This document shows positions 1 to 63,470 of a stretch of 64,000 nt of DNA, one piece after another. Made by a program: the position numbers and the translations under genes. Within the stretch, counting starts at the first letter, position 1. Each line of letters opens with the position of its first letter. The notes beneath the pieces were generated by a model that saw only the letters and a program-made list of their open reading frames with translations, was not told the DNA's origin and did no database searches. The stretch lies in assembly GCA_009760885.1 (NCBI GenBank), contig CM019700.1, positions 3,596,562-3,660,561 on the forward strand, written 5' to 3'. The DNA comes from Achatina immaculata. Taxonomy: Eukaryota > Mollusca > Gastropoda > Stylommatophora > Achatinidae.

Positions 1-310
1 CGACTTTCTAGGTCTCACAGTTCCTAACTTCCTCTGTGCAAAAGTCGAGGATCTTCGTGTCTTGTCCTGCTTGTCTGTAACTATCAGGCCAGGCAACATG
101 ACACTCTGCTATCATAACTGTTCGTGATTACATTGTTGTTTGTTGTGACATAGTGTGATATCTGTGGTTATGGCAATCGATGTACTTGTTTCACAGCGGT
201 ATATACTTCAACTCCACCTACCAATTTTATGACTTCTTCTTCTTCTTCTCATTATTGATTCTGTGTTATCTTTGGGTTTTCCATGGCAAGATATTTTTGG
301 TTTCTAGCAT

Positions 311-344
311 GGATGGATGGATGGATGGATGGATGGATGTGTGC
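311..344 (+). repeat. (ATGG)n microsatellite
   Basis: About seven ATGG units in a row, with no coding meaning. Confidence 0.85.
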
Positions 345-394
345 TCGCTCGCCCATATACACAAAACAAACACACATTGCTTGGTCAGTTCTTC

Positions 395-740
395 TCTCCT
401 TTTGTACCCCTATCTGAGCCACAGACCACCAACAAGGACTCTCTATATGTTTCTGTCCTGGACTATTTCTTCTATCCATCTCCAAATGTAGTCCATCTTT
501 TTTTTTAAAATCTCTGCTTTAAGATTCCTTCGCCAAGCGTTTTCTCTGTCTTTCTTGTTTCCTCTTTCCTTTAGGGACTACAGTTGTCACCTTGTCTGGT
601 TATGTTTGTGGTAGGTTTTCAAACTGTGTACCCTATCCATCTCCAACGTCTTTTCGCTATCATTTCTTTCACCGTGTGTTAGTTCGTTTTCTGCCATAGC
701 TCTTCATTCCTAATGTTACCTGGTCATCTAATCTGAAGGA
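395..740 (-). mobile_element. LINE 3' relic (endonuclease-RT type, C-terminus)
   Basis: Read on the minus strand, scattered frames give RRWRWIGYT, KPTTNITRQ, RKQ/RPRK-like basic text and EIVQDRN followed by VGGL. This order is usual at the C-terminus of molluscan LINE reverse transcriptase proteins. Several frameshifts and stops make it dead. Confidence 0.55.
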
Positions 741-936
741 TCTTCCCTAAGCATGTGTTTACAAAGGTCATACATGATCCATTCGCTGGGCGAGTGCCAT
801 ATTTCAACTGTAAATCTGCCAGTCTAGTGAAGGCAAACATAGATCACACAAAGGTATGGTTGGCCGCATGTCAACATATTTAGTACAGCAGTTATCATTC
901 TTATGTGCGGGTTGCCGATTCTGACAGTGTCACCTA

Positions 937-1537
937 CATAACAATAATAATGATGATGGTGGTGGTAGTGGTGGTGGTGGTGGTGGTGATAGTGCTGATG
1001 ATGATGGTGGTGGTAGTGGTGGTGGTGGTAGTGGTGGTGGTGGTGATAGTGGTGGTGGTGATAGTGGTAGTGATAGTGGTGGTGGTAGTGATAGTGGTGG
1101 TGGTAGTGGTGGTGGTTGTAGTGGTGGTGGTGGTGATAGTAGTGGTGGTGGTGGTGATAGTAGTGGTGATGGTGGTAGTGACAGAAGTGGTGGTGGTGAT
1201 AGTGCTGATGGTGGTGATAGTGCTGGTGGTGGTATTGGTGGTGGTGATGGTGGTGGTAGTGGTAGTGGTGGTAGTGGTGGTGGTGATAGTAGTGGTGGTG
1301 GTGGTGATAGTGCTGCTGGTGATGGTGATGATAGTGGTGATAGCAGTGGTGGTGGTGGTGATAGTGCTGATGGTGGTGGTGGTGATAGTGGTGATAATAG
1401 TGGTAGTGGTGGTGATAGTGGTGGTGGTAGTGGTGGTGATAGTTCTGATGGTGGTGGTGGTGATAGTGGTGGTGGTAGTAGTGGTGGTGATAGTGGTGGT
1501 AATGGTGGTGGTGGTGGTGGTGGTGGTGGCGGTGGTT
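937..1537 (+). repeat. GGT/GAT trinucleotide array
   Basis: About 600 bp of GGT units broken by GAT and AGT units. It produces apparent long poly-Val, poly-His and poly-Pro frames in three phases on both strands, which is what a trinucleotide array does and not a sign of a protein. Confidence 0.93.
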
Positions 1538-1644
1538 GAAACAACATAAGTAAATAATAAATAATCTCCAACTTGGATACAAAGAAATATCTAGAACAGT
1601 TCTAGTTCCGCAGCTAACAGGAGACATTCCTAGACATGGCTCAC

Positions 1645-2085
1645 TTACATGACCTGCACACTTTGTCCATCATTTCTCCTAATTCTAAGTGCCGTGCCGC
1701 GTGGTGTAGGCGATCTCCACATTTCCCTGTCTTTTGCCTTGATTATGAGATCCGCCGGTGACTTTCTTCCTAACCACACTGACAGCCCATCCAGTAACTT
1801 CTCTCCCTGTCTTCCCCTGTCTCTTCTTTCCTCAATTTTTCCAGTTGCCACAGTGTTCCAATTTTCCTCTTCTCAAGAAATGTCCTATAAATCTCGCTTC
1901 TCTGCCTCTGATCTTTGCTATAAGTAGCCACTTAACTCTAACGTCTTTTCAGACTTCTTCGTTGATTTTCTTGGCTGTCCATGGCACGGTCAAAGTCCTT
2001 CTTATAAACCACATTTCTATGGCCTCCATTTCTCGCTGTACTACATTTCTCCTAAGTTTATATAAAAAGCGACGTTTTAGAAGAA
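1645..2085 (-). mobile_element. LINE 3' relic (same family as 29275-30345)
   Basis: The minus strand reads GKIEERRDRGRQ, LLDGLSVWLGRK and AKDREMWRSP, a LINE C-terminal pattern. It is clearly related base by base to 29280-29640. It is 5' truncated and has frameshifts. Confidence 0.65.
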
Positions 2086-2342
2086 ATCCACTAAAATTAA
2101 GGAACCAGAACTCAGGAATTACTGACGGGAAAACTGACTACCGTATTACTTCCCTGGAAATGCAGGCTTTGTGTTCACCGGAATCGACGATGTGATCTGG
2201 AAACAAACTTAGCAAGTTGTAAACAACGAGGCTTACGCACAGTAATGTGATAGAATACGGTATGAATGATTAGCCTCTAAAATTAGGAGCTGACTGGCTA
2301 TGACTCGAACCCAGAGTCTGTATGTGCTCCATTAATGAATAA

Positions 2343-3060
2343 AACTTCCAAGCAGTAATTCTGACAGGTGACACAAGAGAAACCATCAAAGATGTTCTGC
2401 TTGTTGATGTGGCTCCTTTGTCTCTTGGCATAGAAACTGCAGGAGGAGTTATGACCTCACTGAGTAGACGCAGCACCACCTTCCCCACCAAAACATTCCA
2501 GACCTTCACTATCTACACTGACAACCAGCCAGGTGTGGACATTCAGGTGTATGAAGGTGAACGTCCCATGACAAAGGACGATAACCTCCTGGGAAAGTTC
2601 CACTTGACTGGCACCCCACCTGTACCTCAGATAGAAGTAACATTTGACAGTGATGCCAATGGAATTCTAAATGTTACAGCCACAGACAAGAGCACTGGAA
2701 AATCCAGTAATATTACCATTAATATTACCATACAAGGGTCGTTTGAGCCATGCAGAGATTGACGAATGTTGGCCAATGCAGAGAAGCACAAAGTTGAAGA
2801 TGAGAAGCAACAGGAATGTGTGACTGCCAGAAACCATTTGGAGAACTTCGTCTTCAGTGTCAAACAGGCAGCAGACTCTGCTGGGGACAAACTGTCCAGT
2901 TCTGACAAAGACACTGTTCTTAATGCTTGCAATGACATGCTGCAATGACTGGACAATAATTCACTCGCTGAGGATGAAGAGTTTGAAGATCATTGAAATC
3001 GGGCGGATTAATTCATCAAAGATGGCTCAACTGCATTCTCAGGGACAGAATGGGCCTTCA
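2343..3060 (+). pseudogene. HSP70 retropseudogene fragment (substrate-binding domain)
   Basis: HSP70 is a cytosolic ATP-driven chaperone. This intron-less piece covers the end of the ATPase domain (ILTGDT at about 2358) and the substrate-binding domain: [37 protein letters not shown]-like text and [17 protein letters not shown], then part of the helical lid (RMLANAEKHK). Stops at 2760-2762 and 2946-2948 break the frame; the second replaces the expected Trp codon. The 5' half and the EEVD tail are missing. The lack of introns and the 5' truncation fit a reverse-transcribed copy moved by a LINE. Confidence 0.85.
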
Positions 3061-3091
3061 TAGAACTGTGGATATCCTGATAGTCAGTCCT

Positions 3092-3437
3092 ACAGTTGTA
3101 GTAGTGGCCTGACAGTTGTAGTAGTTGCCTGACAGTTGTAGTAGTGGCCTGACAGTTGTAGTAGTGGCCTGACAGTTGTAGTAGTTGCCTGACAGTTGTA
3201 GTAGTGGCCTGACAGTTGTAGTAGTGGCCTGACAGTTGTAGTAGTGGCCTGACAGTTGTAGTAGTGGCCTGACAGTTGTAGTAGTGGCCTGACAGTTGTA
3301 GTAGTGGCCTGACAGTTGTAGTAGTGGCCTGACAGTTGTAGTAGTGGCCTGACAGTTGTAGTAGTGGCCTGACAGTTGTAGTAGTTGCCTGACAGTTGTA
3401 GTAGTTGCCTGACAGTTGTAGTAGTGGCCTGACAGTT
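3092..3437 (+). repeat. 20-bp minisatellite, about 17 copies
   Basis: The unit is AGTTGTAGTAGTGGCCTGAC with rare G/T changes. It abuts the 3' end of the LINE at 3438. Confidence 0.95.
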
Positions 3438-4325
3438 GAAGAACTTTTTCATTCCTTTGCATGTCCCTTGCGGAACTTTGCCTCCCAAACAGCACTCCTG
3501 TAGGCCTCTCGGTTGTGAGCAAGATGGCCTGCTGCTGCTGCATCCATTTCCAGATCATCAACGATGTCTTGCAGCCATCTTCGTTTCGGTCTTCCTCTTT
3601 TTCTTTTTCCCATTATGTATCCTTCCAATACGGTCTTCTCTAAATTATCATGACGTTTAATGTGGCCAAAATATTTCAGTTTTCTCTCTTTAATCCTCTT
3701 TACTAGCCAGCCTTCTTCAATATTAAGCTCTTGTAGTATAGATATATTTGTTCTTTTTTGTGTCCATGATATTTGGAGAACTCTTCTATAGCATTTACAT
3801 TCAAAGGCATTTATGTGCTTCTCAGCTGTTTTGTTAAATGTCCAGGTCTCACAGGCATATGTTGCGATGGGAAAGATGCATGCCCTTAAGAATCTTATTT
3901 TTGTGGTTCTGTCTGCTCCTCTCCACAGATTCTTTATTTGTTTTACTTTCTGAAGAGCAATAGATGTCCTCTTTTTAATTTCCCTCATTGTATCTCCATT
4001 ATTAGTTAGTAGTGATCCAAGATATTCAAAACTCTCCACTTCTTCCAGTTTTTCCTCACTGATACATATTTCAGTTGCCTTGTTTGTTTTGTCAGTTGTC
4101 ATCACTTTAGTTTTCTTTGCATTAAGATAGAGGTTCTGCTCTTCGCTGTTCTTGCGGACTGACATAATTAGTTTTTCCATTCCTTCTTGTGTTGTGGACA
4201 GCAATACTGTGTCATCAGCATATCTAATCTCTGGTATTTCATAACCTCCAACTGTTATGGCATCGTAATATTCTTTGTCGATATCTTCTCTAACATTCCT
4301 CATTATATTTACTAATATAAATTAC
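3438..4325 (-). mobile_element. LINE A, 5'-truncated copy with intact RT C-terminal frame
   Basis: A minus-strand frame of 284 codons runs from 4303 to 3449. It starts in the reverse transcriptase palm with the YADD catalytic box (RYADDTVLL), continues through the thumb, and ends with the LINE C-terminal pattern (KYFGHIKR, GKRKRGRPKRRW). The endonuclease and the first half of RT are absent. The open frame suggests a fairly young copy. Related copies lie at 36042, 40956 and 46030, all ending in a CATTC-type tetranucleotide tail at the 3' end, except that this one abuts the minisatellite. Confidence 0.85.
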
Positions 4326-4367
4326 TTTTTCTTTTATAACCAGAATTTTGTTGTGCAATTCTAGTAC

Positions 4368-4527
4368 ATTGCTCAATTTCTATAATGTAAATTTTAATAT
4401 ATTGTTCCATTTCTATAATGTAAATTTTAATATATTGTTCTATTTCTATAATGTAAATTTTAATATATTGTTCTATTTCTATAATGTAAATTTTAACATA
4501 TTGTTCTCTTTACATAATGTAAATTTC
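4368..4527 (+). repeat. 33-bp A/T-rich minisatellite, about 5 copies
   Basis: The repeated unit is built on ATAATGTAAATTTTAATAT. The sequence from 4528 to 4780 is A/T-rich and shows nothing recognisable. Confidence 0.9.
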
Positions 4528-4783
4528 CTTTAATGTTTTTTAAACAGCTAAATATAATATCTTACATGATGTTTTGAAATGATTAATCCTATGTTTGTTG
4601 ACAATGTTGAAATACTTTGTTAACAGTGTTGTTAACAGTAGCAAACATTTAATACACTGAAAATATACTATTGTGTTTTATTTTTTGTTTTTTTTAACTG
4701 CTGTATGTCTGACTTATTTATCTTTCTCTCTTACACAAATAGCTACGTATGTGTGAGAAAATGTTGAACTTGCTGTCTGTTAA

Positions 4784-5195
4784 ATAAATCAACAATTTGA
4801 AAACATGTTAAAATAAATCCACAATTTGAAAATCTTGAATAAATCCACAAGTTTAAAGCAAATCCACAAGTTTAAAACATGTTAAAATAAACCCACAAGT
4901 TCAAAATGTGTTAAAATAAATCCACAAGTTTAAAACATTAAAATAAATCAACAGGTTTAAAACAAAATAAATCTGCATGTTGAAAACATTAAAATAAATG
5001 CACAAGTTGAAAACACATTAAAATAAATCCACAAGTTGAAAACATATTAAAATAAATGCACAAGTTGAAAACACATTAAAATAAATCCACAAGTTGAAAA
5101 CATATTAAAATAAATCCACAAGTTGAAAACACATTAAAATAAATCCACAAGTTGAAAACATATTAAAATAAATCCACAAGTTGAAAATATGTCAA
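4784..5195 (+). repeat. About 29-bp minisatellite, 14 copies
   Basis: Units follow AAATAAATCCACAAGTTGAA plus a variable ACATATTA spacer. Early units are more diverged, later ones nearly identical. Confidence 0.9.
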
Positions 5196-5519
5196 AAGAA
5201 ATTTTGATTACTAACATCCAGGAGACTGTTAGACTGTTACTTGCAATCTCCATCACAAATTGTCTGGAACTTTTTTTCATGCCATAACTGATTGACCGAT
5301 CTTTATTTCCAACGGGTTAAGAATTGGGCACGTAGGCCCCATCTGACACTCTGCCCTTTATCACACAACTTTCTGTTCCCCCATGGCAAGAAAGGAGCAA
5401 ATTTTACTCATGCTTTATTAGAGTGTGTTCAGCAGTCCGCAGCTGATATCAGGATTAGCTAACTGGCTAATCAAGACCCTATAATACTCCCAGTGATGTC
5501 TCCTGAAAACAGAACAGTC

Positions 5520-5785
5520 TGGCCGAGTGAATATGGATCACATTGGAAGGACTTTGGCCATATCAGAAGACATAAGCATACTGAAGATCGTACCCGAAGG
5601 AAATATAGAAGCGGAAATGGTGAGAGGTAGACAGAGATGTAGATGGGAAGATAACATACGAGAGTGGACAGGATACAACCTGGCTGATTTCATCATCAAT
5701 GTGAGGAAACTGGAGAATCATTATCACCAACCTTCGCCCCGAAGACAGCACATGATAATGATGATGATGATGATGACGATGATGC
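5520..5785 (+). mobile_element. RTE-like LINE 3' end with (ATG)n tail
   Basis: The plus strand reads KIVPEGNIEAEMVRGRQRCRWEDNIREWTG and then PRR followed by an (ATG)n microsatellite (5754-5780). Short-repeat 3' tails are typical of RTE-type LINEs. It is an old 5'-truncated copy. The 320 bp before it (5196-5519) hold weak text like a LINE C-terminal zinc-binding region (HALLECVQQS), too degraded to call. Confidence 0.6.
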
Positions 5786-6098
5786 TTTGTGAATTCAAGA
5801 CTGTCATTTATAGCAAACTAATTTCTCACATAATCAGACTGGACTGTTGGCTTCAATATGGTCATTCCAGATATCCCATCTGTAAAGTTTTAACATCTAA
5901 TATTGATTGAATATAATTTATTTCTCCTTTTAAATGAAAAGATGTTTGGAAAAATATGCATTGAATTTTTTCTCGTATTGTCATCAGATCTATAAAAAAA
6001 ATTGACATCTATAATAAAGTTTATTTTAAATGAAAGATTCAAGTAAGTTCGAATTGTGTATTTAATAATTTTTATTAGCTTCTATGTTAAACACCGAA

Positions 6099-6114
6099 AC
6101 GTCACTTGACGTAA
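6099..6114 (+). promoter_or_regulatory. CRE-like inverted half sites
   Basis: ACGTCA-CT-TGACGTAA is a perfect inverted repeat of the CREB/ATF half site with a 2-bp spacer. The second half also reads TGACGTAA, a good bZIP site. The left half lies inside a 15-base match to the PLE terminal motif. Confidence 0.4.
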
Positions 6115-6127
6115 AGGTCACAGGTCA
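6115..6127 (+). promoter_or_regulatory. DR1 nuclear receptor element
   Basis: AGGTCA-C-AGGTCA is a perfect direct repeat with 1-bp spacing, the consensus for RXR/HNF4-type receptors. It starts directly after the CRE palindrome. Function is inferred from sequence alone. Confidence 0.4.
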
Positions 6128-6172
6128 TAAGGCTATGATCATTGCCTCACTTTCAAACGGCTATTTCTGATC

Positions 6173-6184
6173 AAACATGGCGAC
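6173..6184 (+). promoter_or_regulatory. YY1-type ATGGCG motif
   Basis: AACATGGCGAC fits the AANATGGCGNC consensus that is often found at or just after transcription starts of TATA-less genes. It suggests the Abl transcript may start near here, giving a 5' UTR of roughly 200 bp. Confidence 0.35.
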
Positions 6185-6398
6185 CACCGAGTGACGGAGG
6201 AAGTGGGTAGCTTTCTTTGAAGAGATATTCTGGCAGAGGCCATATATCGTCCTCTGTACCTGGAATATGAAATCTGTATGCTTTCATGTGCCCTGCCTTC
6301 CTTTGTGCTGGATATGAAGTTCATTTTGGATTATAGCGCAAACGCGGGCTCGTTCTGAAGCTTGAAGTAGCGGCTAGAAAGAGTTCAGACGTCGTAAG

Positions 6399-59770
<53,372 letters not shown>

Positions 59771-59999
59771 TATGCTTGTGTTTTGAATGAGGCTTCGGGG
59801 GGCGGACGGTTGCTAGATGATATACAGTCAACAAATTCAGAAATAATGAGTGTTATTAAGAGGTAGTATGCTTGTGTTTTGAATGAGGCTTTGGGGGTTT
59901 TGGGGGGGGGGGTCCTTTTTTTAACATGGAGGGAAAAAAATGAGCTTAATTGTAGTTGAATCCCTCATTGAAGGGAGGGATCAGAATAATGCGAGTAAG

Positions 60000-60200
60000 C
60001 TTAATCTGGTAAAAAGACATTTTTTAAAATTATGACATTTTGGCAGAAGGCCTTCATCAGACAATAACGTTTAAAGAGAAGAATAGGGAGAACAAAAATT
60101 ACGAGTGAGGAAAGGCATAACTTAAAATTGAACAGGGTAATTAAAAAAAAAGATTCTAAGCTTTGGACAGTGCAGACAACCACATTCTAGTGTCCGCTTA
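60000..60200 (-). mobile_element. PLE-type terminal relic, second family
   Basis: It starts with GGTAAAAAGACATTTTT and contains a terminal motif with the phrase CTGATGAAGGCCTTCTGCC on the minus strand, seen at ends of PLEs in many animals. No coding part remains. Confidence 0.5.
60034..60062 (-). ncRNA. Hammerhead-ribozyme-like motif with full CUGAUGA box
   Basis: The minus strand reads GTCTGATGAAGGCCTTCTGC then CAAAATGTC, followed by ATAAT. CUGAUGA is intact. A 5-bp stem I forms between UUAUUGU-side bases before it and AUAAU after GUC (four Watson-Crick pairs and one G-U). Position G12 is A, so it is probably inactive. Confidence 0.5.
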
Positions 60201-61300
60201 GAATTCACATTTCAACAGTGGGATAATATAACATACAGGAATTTTTAGTAAAATTTATTACAAAAAATGAGCTGTAGCCTTTTATAAATATGAGTATTGG
60301 AAAGCATTTTATCTATGTAATGTGATACCACCAAATCTATCAGTTGTATGTTTTCAGTATTTTAGATATTTACACAGATTCTTTATTCTGTTTCTGCCAT
60401 TCCATGTTTGGGATGAAAGTGCAGACAGGATGTAATAAAGGTTAAAACAGGAATCATGAACTAGAATGATAGTATGCGGAGGAATTGGTTGAAAGCTTGT
60501 TGGGTCCATGAGAAATGTTTACACGGAGAGGAGGCAAACAATATTTGGAGCAGCAATAGTGAATGACTGTAATGTGACCTAACAGATTGTATTGCTGAAT
60601 CTCCACTATACTTGGATGTATTTATGCTTGAGTGATTTTCGTCAGTCCATATGTTGTTTCAGTTGTCCTGAAGGAGTTTTGCTGAAATATTGGTTGTGTT
60701 TGTTGCATTTGATTATATATATATATTTTTTCTCTATTCTATTTTCATCTGATCTCTCTTTTACACAAGCAGCATATTCTTTTGTTTGTGAAGTGGATGC
60801 AGCGAAGAGATTGTTTGCAGGATCTGAGGATAAATCACGCTGAGGCCAGTCGAGCCACAGGAAAATAAAGCGCTAATTTGCACGACATTTCAAGAGTGTG
60901 GACTGATGCAAACAGCAAAATATCTCTGCCAGAATCAGCAAGGCCATGTATGTGAGGCTTAGAAATTTACTGCTTGAAAACTGGGCAGAAAAGCAAGGAA
61001 TCAGAAATACTTGAGATGGAAAATGGAAGTATCAGTTACCCATATTTATTTGAAAAAAAAAAATAAATAAATAAACAGTCGCCTGTTAAATAATTGACCA
61101 CATACCCCTCACACTTTCCTTCATGAATAACTTTCTTAATCCTGGCACATGAAACAATTTGCTTGATTGCCATGGGAGAACCAATCTCTGTACCAAAATG
61201 TAAAGTGAATTTTATTTGCTGCACCTTTCGTTCTTTTTAAACACATATAGATAACACTTATAATAGTTACCTGGCCAATGATCAGGGATGCTTAGACTTC
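60201..61300 (+). other. 3' flank, no recognised gene
   Basis: It contains two AATAAA hexamers (listed) and an A-rich run near 61060. Possible Abl 3' UTR up to about 60890. No other feature is seen. Confidence 0.4.
60434..60869 (+). terminator. Candidate Abl polyadenylation signals
   Basis: AATAAA hexamers occur at 60434-60439 and 60864-60869, about 0.7 and 1.1 kb after the stop. Nothing in the sequence decides which is used; another A-rich run lies near 61060. Confidence 0.25.
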
Positions 61301-61410
61301 TAAAAAAAGGATAGAAACAGCTTTATTCGTGTGTTTGGGTTATGGTTTGTTCGTATAAAAATGTACAGAATGAAGAAATGGGAAAAGAAAAGGAAATTTA
61401 AATTTAGATA
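61300..61410 (-). mobile_element. PLE terminal relic
   Basis: AAGGATAGAAACAGCTTTAT ... ATGAAGAAATGGGAAAAGAA parallels the terminal segment at 8038-8150, but the hammerhead-like core has decayed. Confidence 0.5.
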
Positions 61411-61730
61411 AATGATTTATAACACACAAGAAAGTTTGGGAGTGGGGGGTTACTTGTCTCTTGACCCGTATGAAGCTGTGTCTGAGAGAGCAAGGTTGGA
61501 AATATGCAGCCTGACCAATGATTCAAAGTTCGGTTTGTTTGTTTTTTTAATTAATACCTTCATGTTTGTTTTCGTTGACCTGACTTTTTGTTAAAAATTG
61601 TTTTGCTGCTGTTATGTGTGCTTGTTACTGTACAAGCTTAGATTAACCATCAGAATTGTAATTTTACTTCTTTTTTTTTTTATCATTTTAATGTCAAGAG
61701 ATAATTTGTTGTAGTTATATTTCACCTCTG

Positions 61731-61985
61731 GTGTCATGTCTGAGTGGTGTAGGGGTTAATGTTCTCTTGTGCAGAAGTTAAGAGTTAAAGACTGACTGAA
61801 AGTGCCCCAGTCACCCAGCTATAGAAATGGGCACTTTCTTGAGCTTGGGATTAAAAAGTGGCCAGGTGCAATGCTGGCAGAATTGCTCTGTTGTGTACCA
61901 TTGGATCAAGGACAAATGGGCGCTGATGCCATAGCCCAGAGTACCTTGGCATGATAGGGCTGTGTTTCAGAAAACACACCTACCA
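61731..61985 (+). mobile_element. tRNA-derived SINE
   Basis: The head GTCTGAGTGGTGTAGGGGTT, a decayed B box (AGTTAAAGACT) and the body CCCAGTCACCCAGCTATAGA then AATGGGCAC match 53697-53842. The tail is longer here. Confidence 0.6.
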
Positions 61986-62099
61986 TGAGAAATGTAGTCT
62001 TGGGGAAAAATAGATCTGTTCATCACAAATTGATTTAAAAAAAAAAAAAAAAAAGGTTATTGTCTCTGATAAATTGAAGATGCAGGTTTCATGTTAAAT

Positions 62100-62275
62100 T
62101 TTTACACTCCTCATCTTACAACCTTCCCGTGCCATTAAACATCACATAGGACTTGAGCGGTACCAAGTTTTCTTGTATTCGGCGAGCTTTCCTCATTAAG
62201 GGATTTTATGCCTACTAAATTGGCCTCTCTTAAAAATGTCCTCTTTAGAGTTTCACGTGGTCAACCTCTTTTTCT
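62100..62275 (-). mobile_element. LINE E 3' scrap
   Basis: AACCTTCCCGTGCCATTAAA and the following bases align with 15000-15170. It is heavily diverged. Confidence 0.65.
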
Positions 62276-62890
62276 ATACACTGCTCAAGTTTCCAAGAAA
62301 TACGACCATTACGTGCATCATGAATTTCTTGTTTTGCTGGTTGGTGTGCGTGATCATGGGTGCTGCCCCCCACACCCACAGAACTCGGCCTCTGAGGTGG
62401 TCTTAGTTAATGCTTTGCTGTTATGTCTGTGCCTTTTTTTTCCTAGTTAGCTTTCCTGTTATTAAAATTCTCACCACAAATCCCAGGAATGTTGACAGTT
62501 TTTTATAGTTTTAAATTTTTTTTTTTTTACTTTTCTGTCAATTTTTGTCAGATAGTCCTCATTAGTCATCTTATCTAACCAATATTCCTTGCTGAGATCT
62601 GAGAAATTAAATCTCTGTTCCTTCCAGTGATTTTTTGCCAGGTATTCCTCATTAATCATCTTATCAAACCAAGATATTCCTAGCTATCTTCTAAGAAGCA
62701 AAATCCCTGTTGCCTCCAATGAGTTTTCTATTGTTAACCTTGTGTGTAAAGCAGTCAGGCTATTTCCAAACTGAGGTCCATGGACCTTTTAGGAGTTCAT
62801 GTAGAATGATGTAAGTGCATCGTTCTGTATGTTGAAAATGTTCATGGAGATCAAGATCTGTGAAATGCAGTCTGTAATCCATTTTCTAAA
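62276..62890 (+). other. 3' flank, no recognised gene
   Basis: Two diverged direct repeats of about 90 bp (62555-62645 and 62635-62700, sharing TATTCCTCATTA and ATCTTATC) are the only structure. Near 62765, CCAAACTGAGGTCCATGGAC resembles a common hAT-type end. Confidence 0.35.
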
Positions 62891-62904
62891 TGTGAGACAT
62901 GTGA

Positions 62905-63470
62905 TACCGGCTGACATTTATCAACGAGTTTGTGAATTGTATGGGGAACGTGCCTTGAGTGAGTCTATAGTCCGGCGATGGGTGAGATAATAATGGTCAC
63001 GAAATTGTACATGATGATCTACAAACCGGCCGACCGTCTGTGACTAATGAAGATTTGATTCATTTGGTGGAGAAAAAAAAAGATTCATGGAGACAGGTGA
63101 TTCACCTTTTCGTTACTCTTCCAGCATTTTTCATGAATTTCATGGTCAGTTCTTCACACAGTTGTGTCTGATTGACTTGACTGTCAAAAATTCTTCTCTC
63201 GCTGGGTGCCAGAGATGCTGACCGAGAAACAAAAAATGCAGTGGACAGGTGAGGAGACATGAGTGTCTCATGTGACCCCTGAATCATTTGTTCCTGCATC
63301 TGAACAAATTCTTTGGTGACCAGTGTTTCCGTGATGATAATGAGGTCAAAGAGGGCCATTAACACATGCTTTGCATTGCAGGCGGCAACATTTTATGAAG
63401 TAGATAAATGAAATCTGGTGCCTCGCTACAACATTTGCCTCAACAATGGTGGAAACTAGTGAATATTGTG
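62905..63470 (+). pseudogene. Mariner-family transposase relic, internally deleted
   Basis: Plus-strand frames give an N-terminal helix-turn-helix part (VCELYGERALSESIVRRWVR, then EIVHDDLQTGRPSVTNEDLI) and, after frameshifts, WVPEMLTEKQKMQW and VSHVTPES from around the first catalytic region. The sequence then jumps to FLHLNKFF, DDNEVK and LPQQWWKL, the C-terminus. Most of the catalytic core is missing. Tc1/mariner transposases cut and paste DNA with a DD(D/E) triad; this copy cannot. The last 500 bp of the window hold nothing else recognisable. Confidence 0.7.

Larger units (their letters stand above)
6061..6398 (+). promoter_or_regulatory. Probable Abl promoter and 5' UTR
   Basis: The 340 bp before the start codon are less A/T-rich than the DNA upstream and carry several known motif types: a CRE palindrome, a DR1 nuclear-receptor site and a YY1-type ATGGCG element, each listed separately. 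No TATA box stands out. This fits a TATA-less housekeeping-type promoter, but the transcription start is unknown. Confidence 0.5.

Noticed and set aside
824..1627. Long poly-His, poly-Val and poly-Pro open frames
   Set aside because: They come from a GGT/GAT trinucleotide array that is open in several frames on both strands.
5270..5430. Non-LTR C-terminal text (HALLECVQQS)
   Set aside because: Only one short motif fits and upstream residues do not follow the family pattern.
63102..63365. Minus-strand 87-residue protein
   Set aside because: It is antisense to the mariner relic, whose plus-strand text is recognisable.
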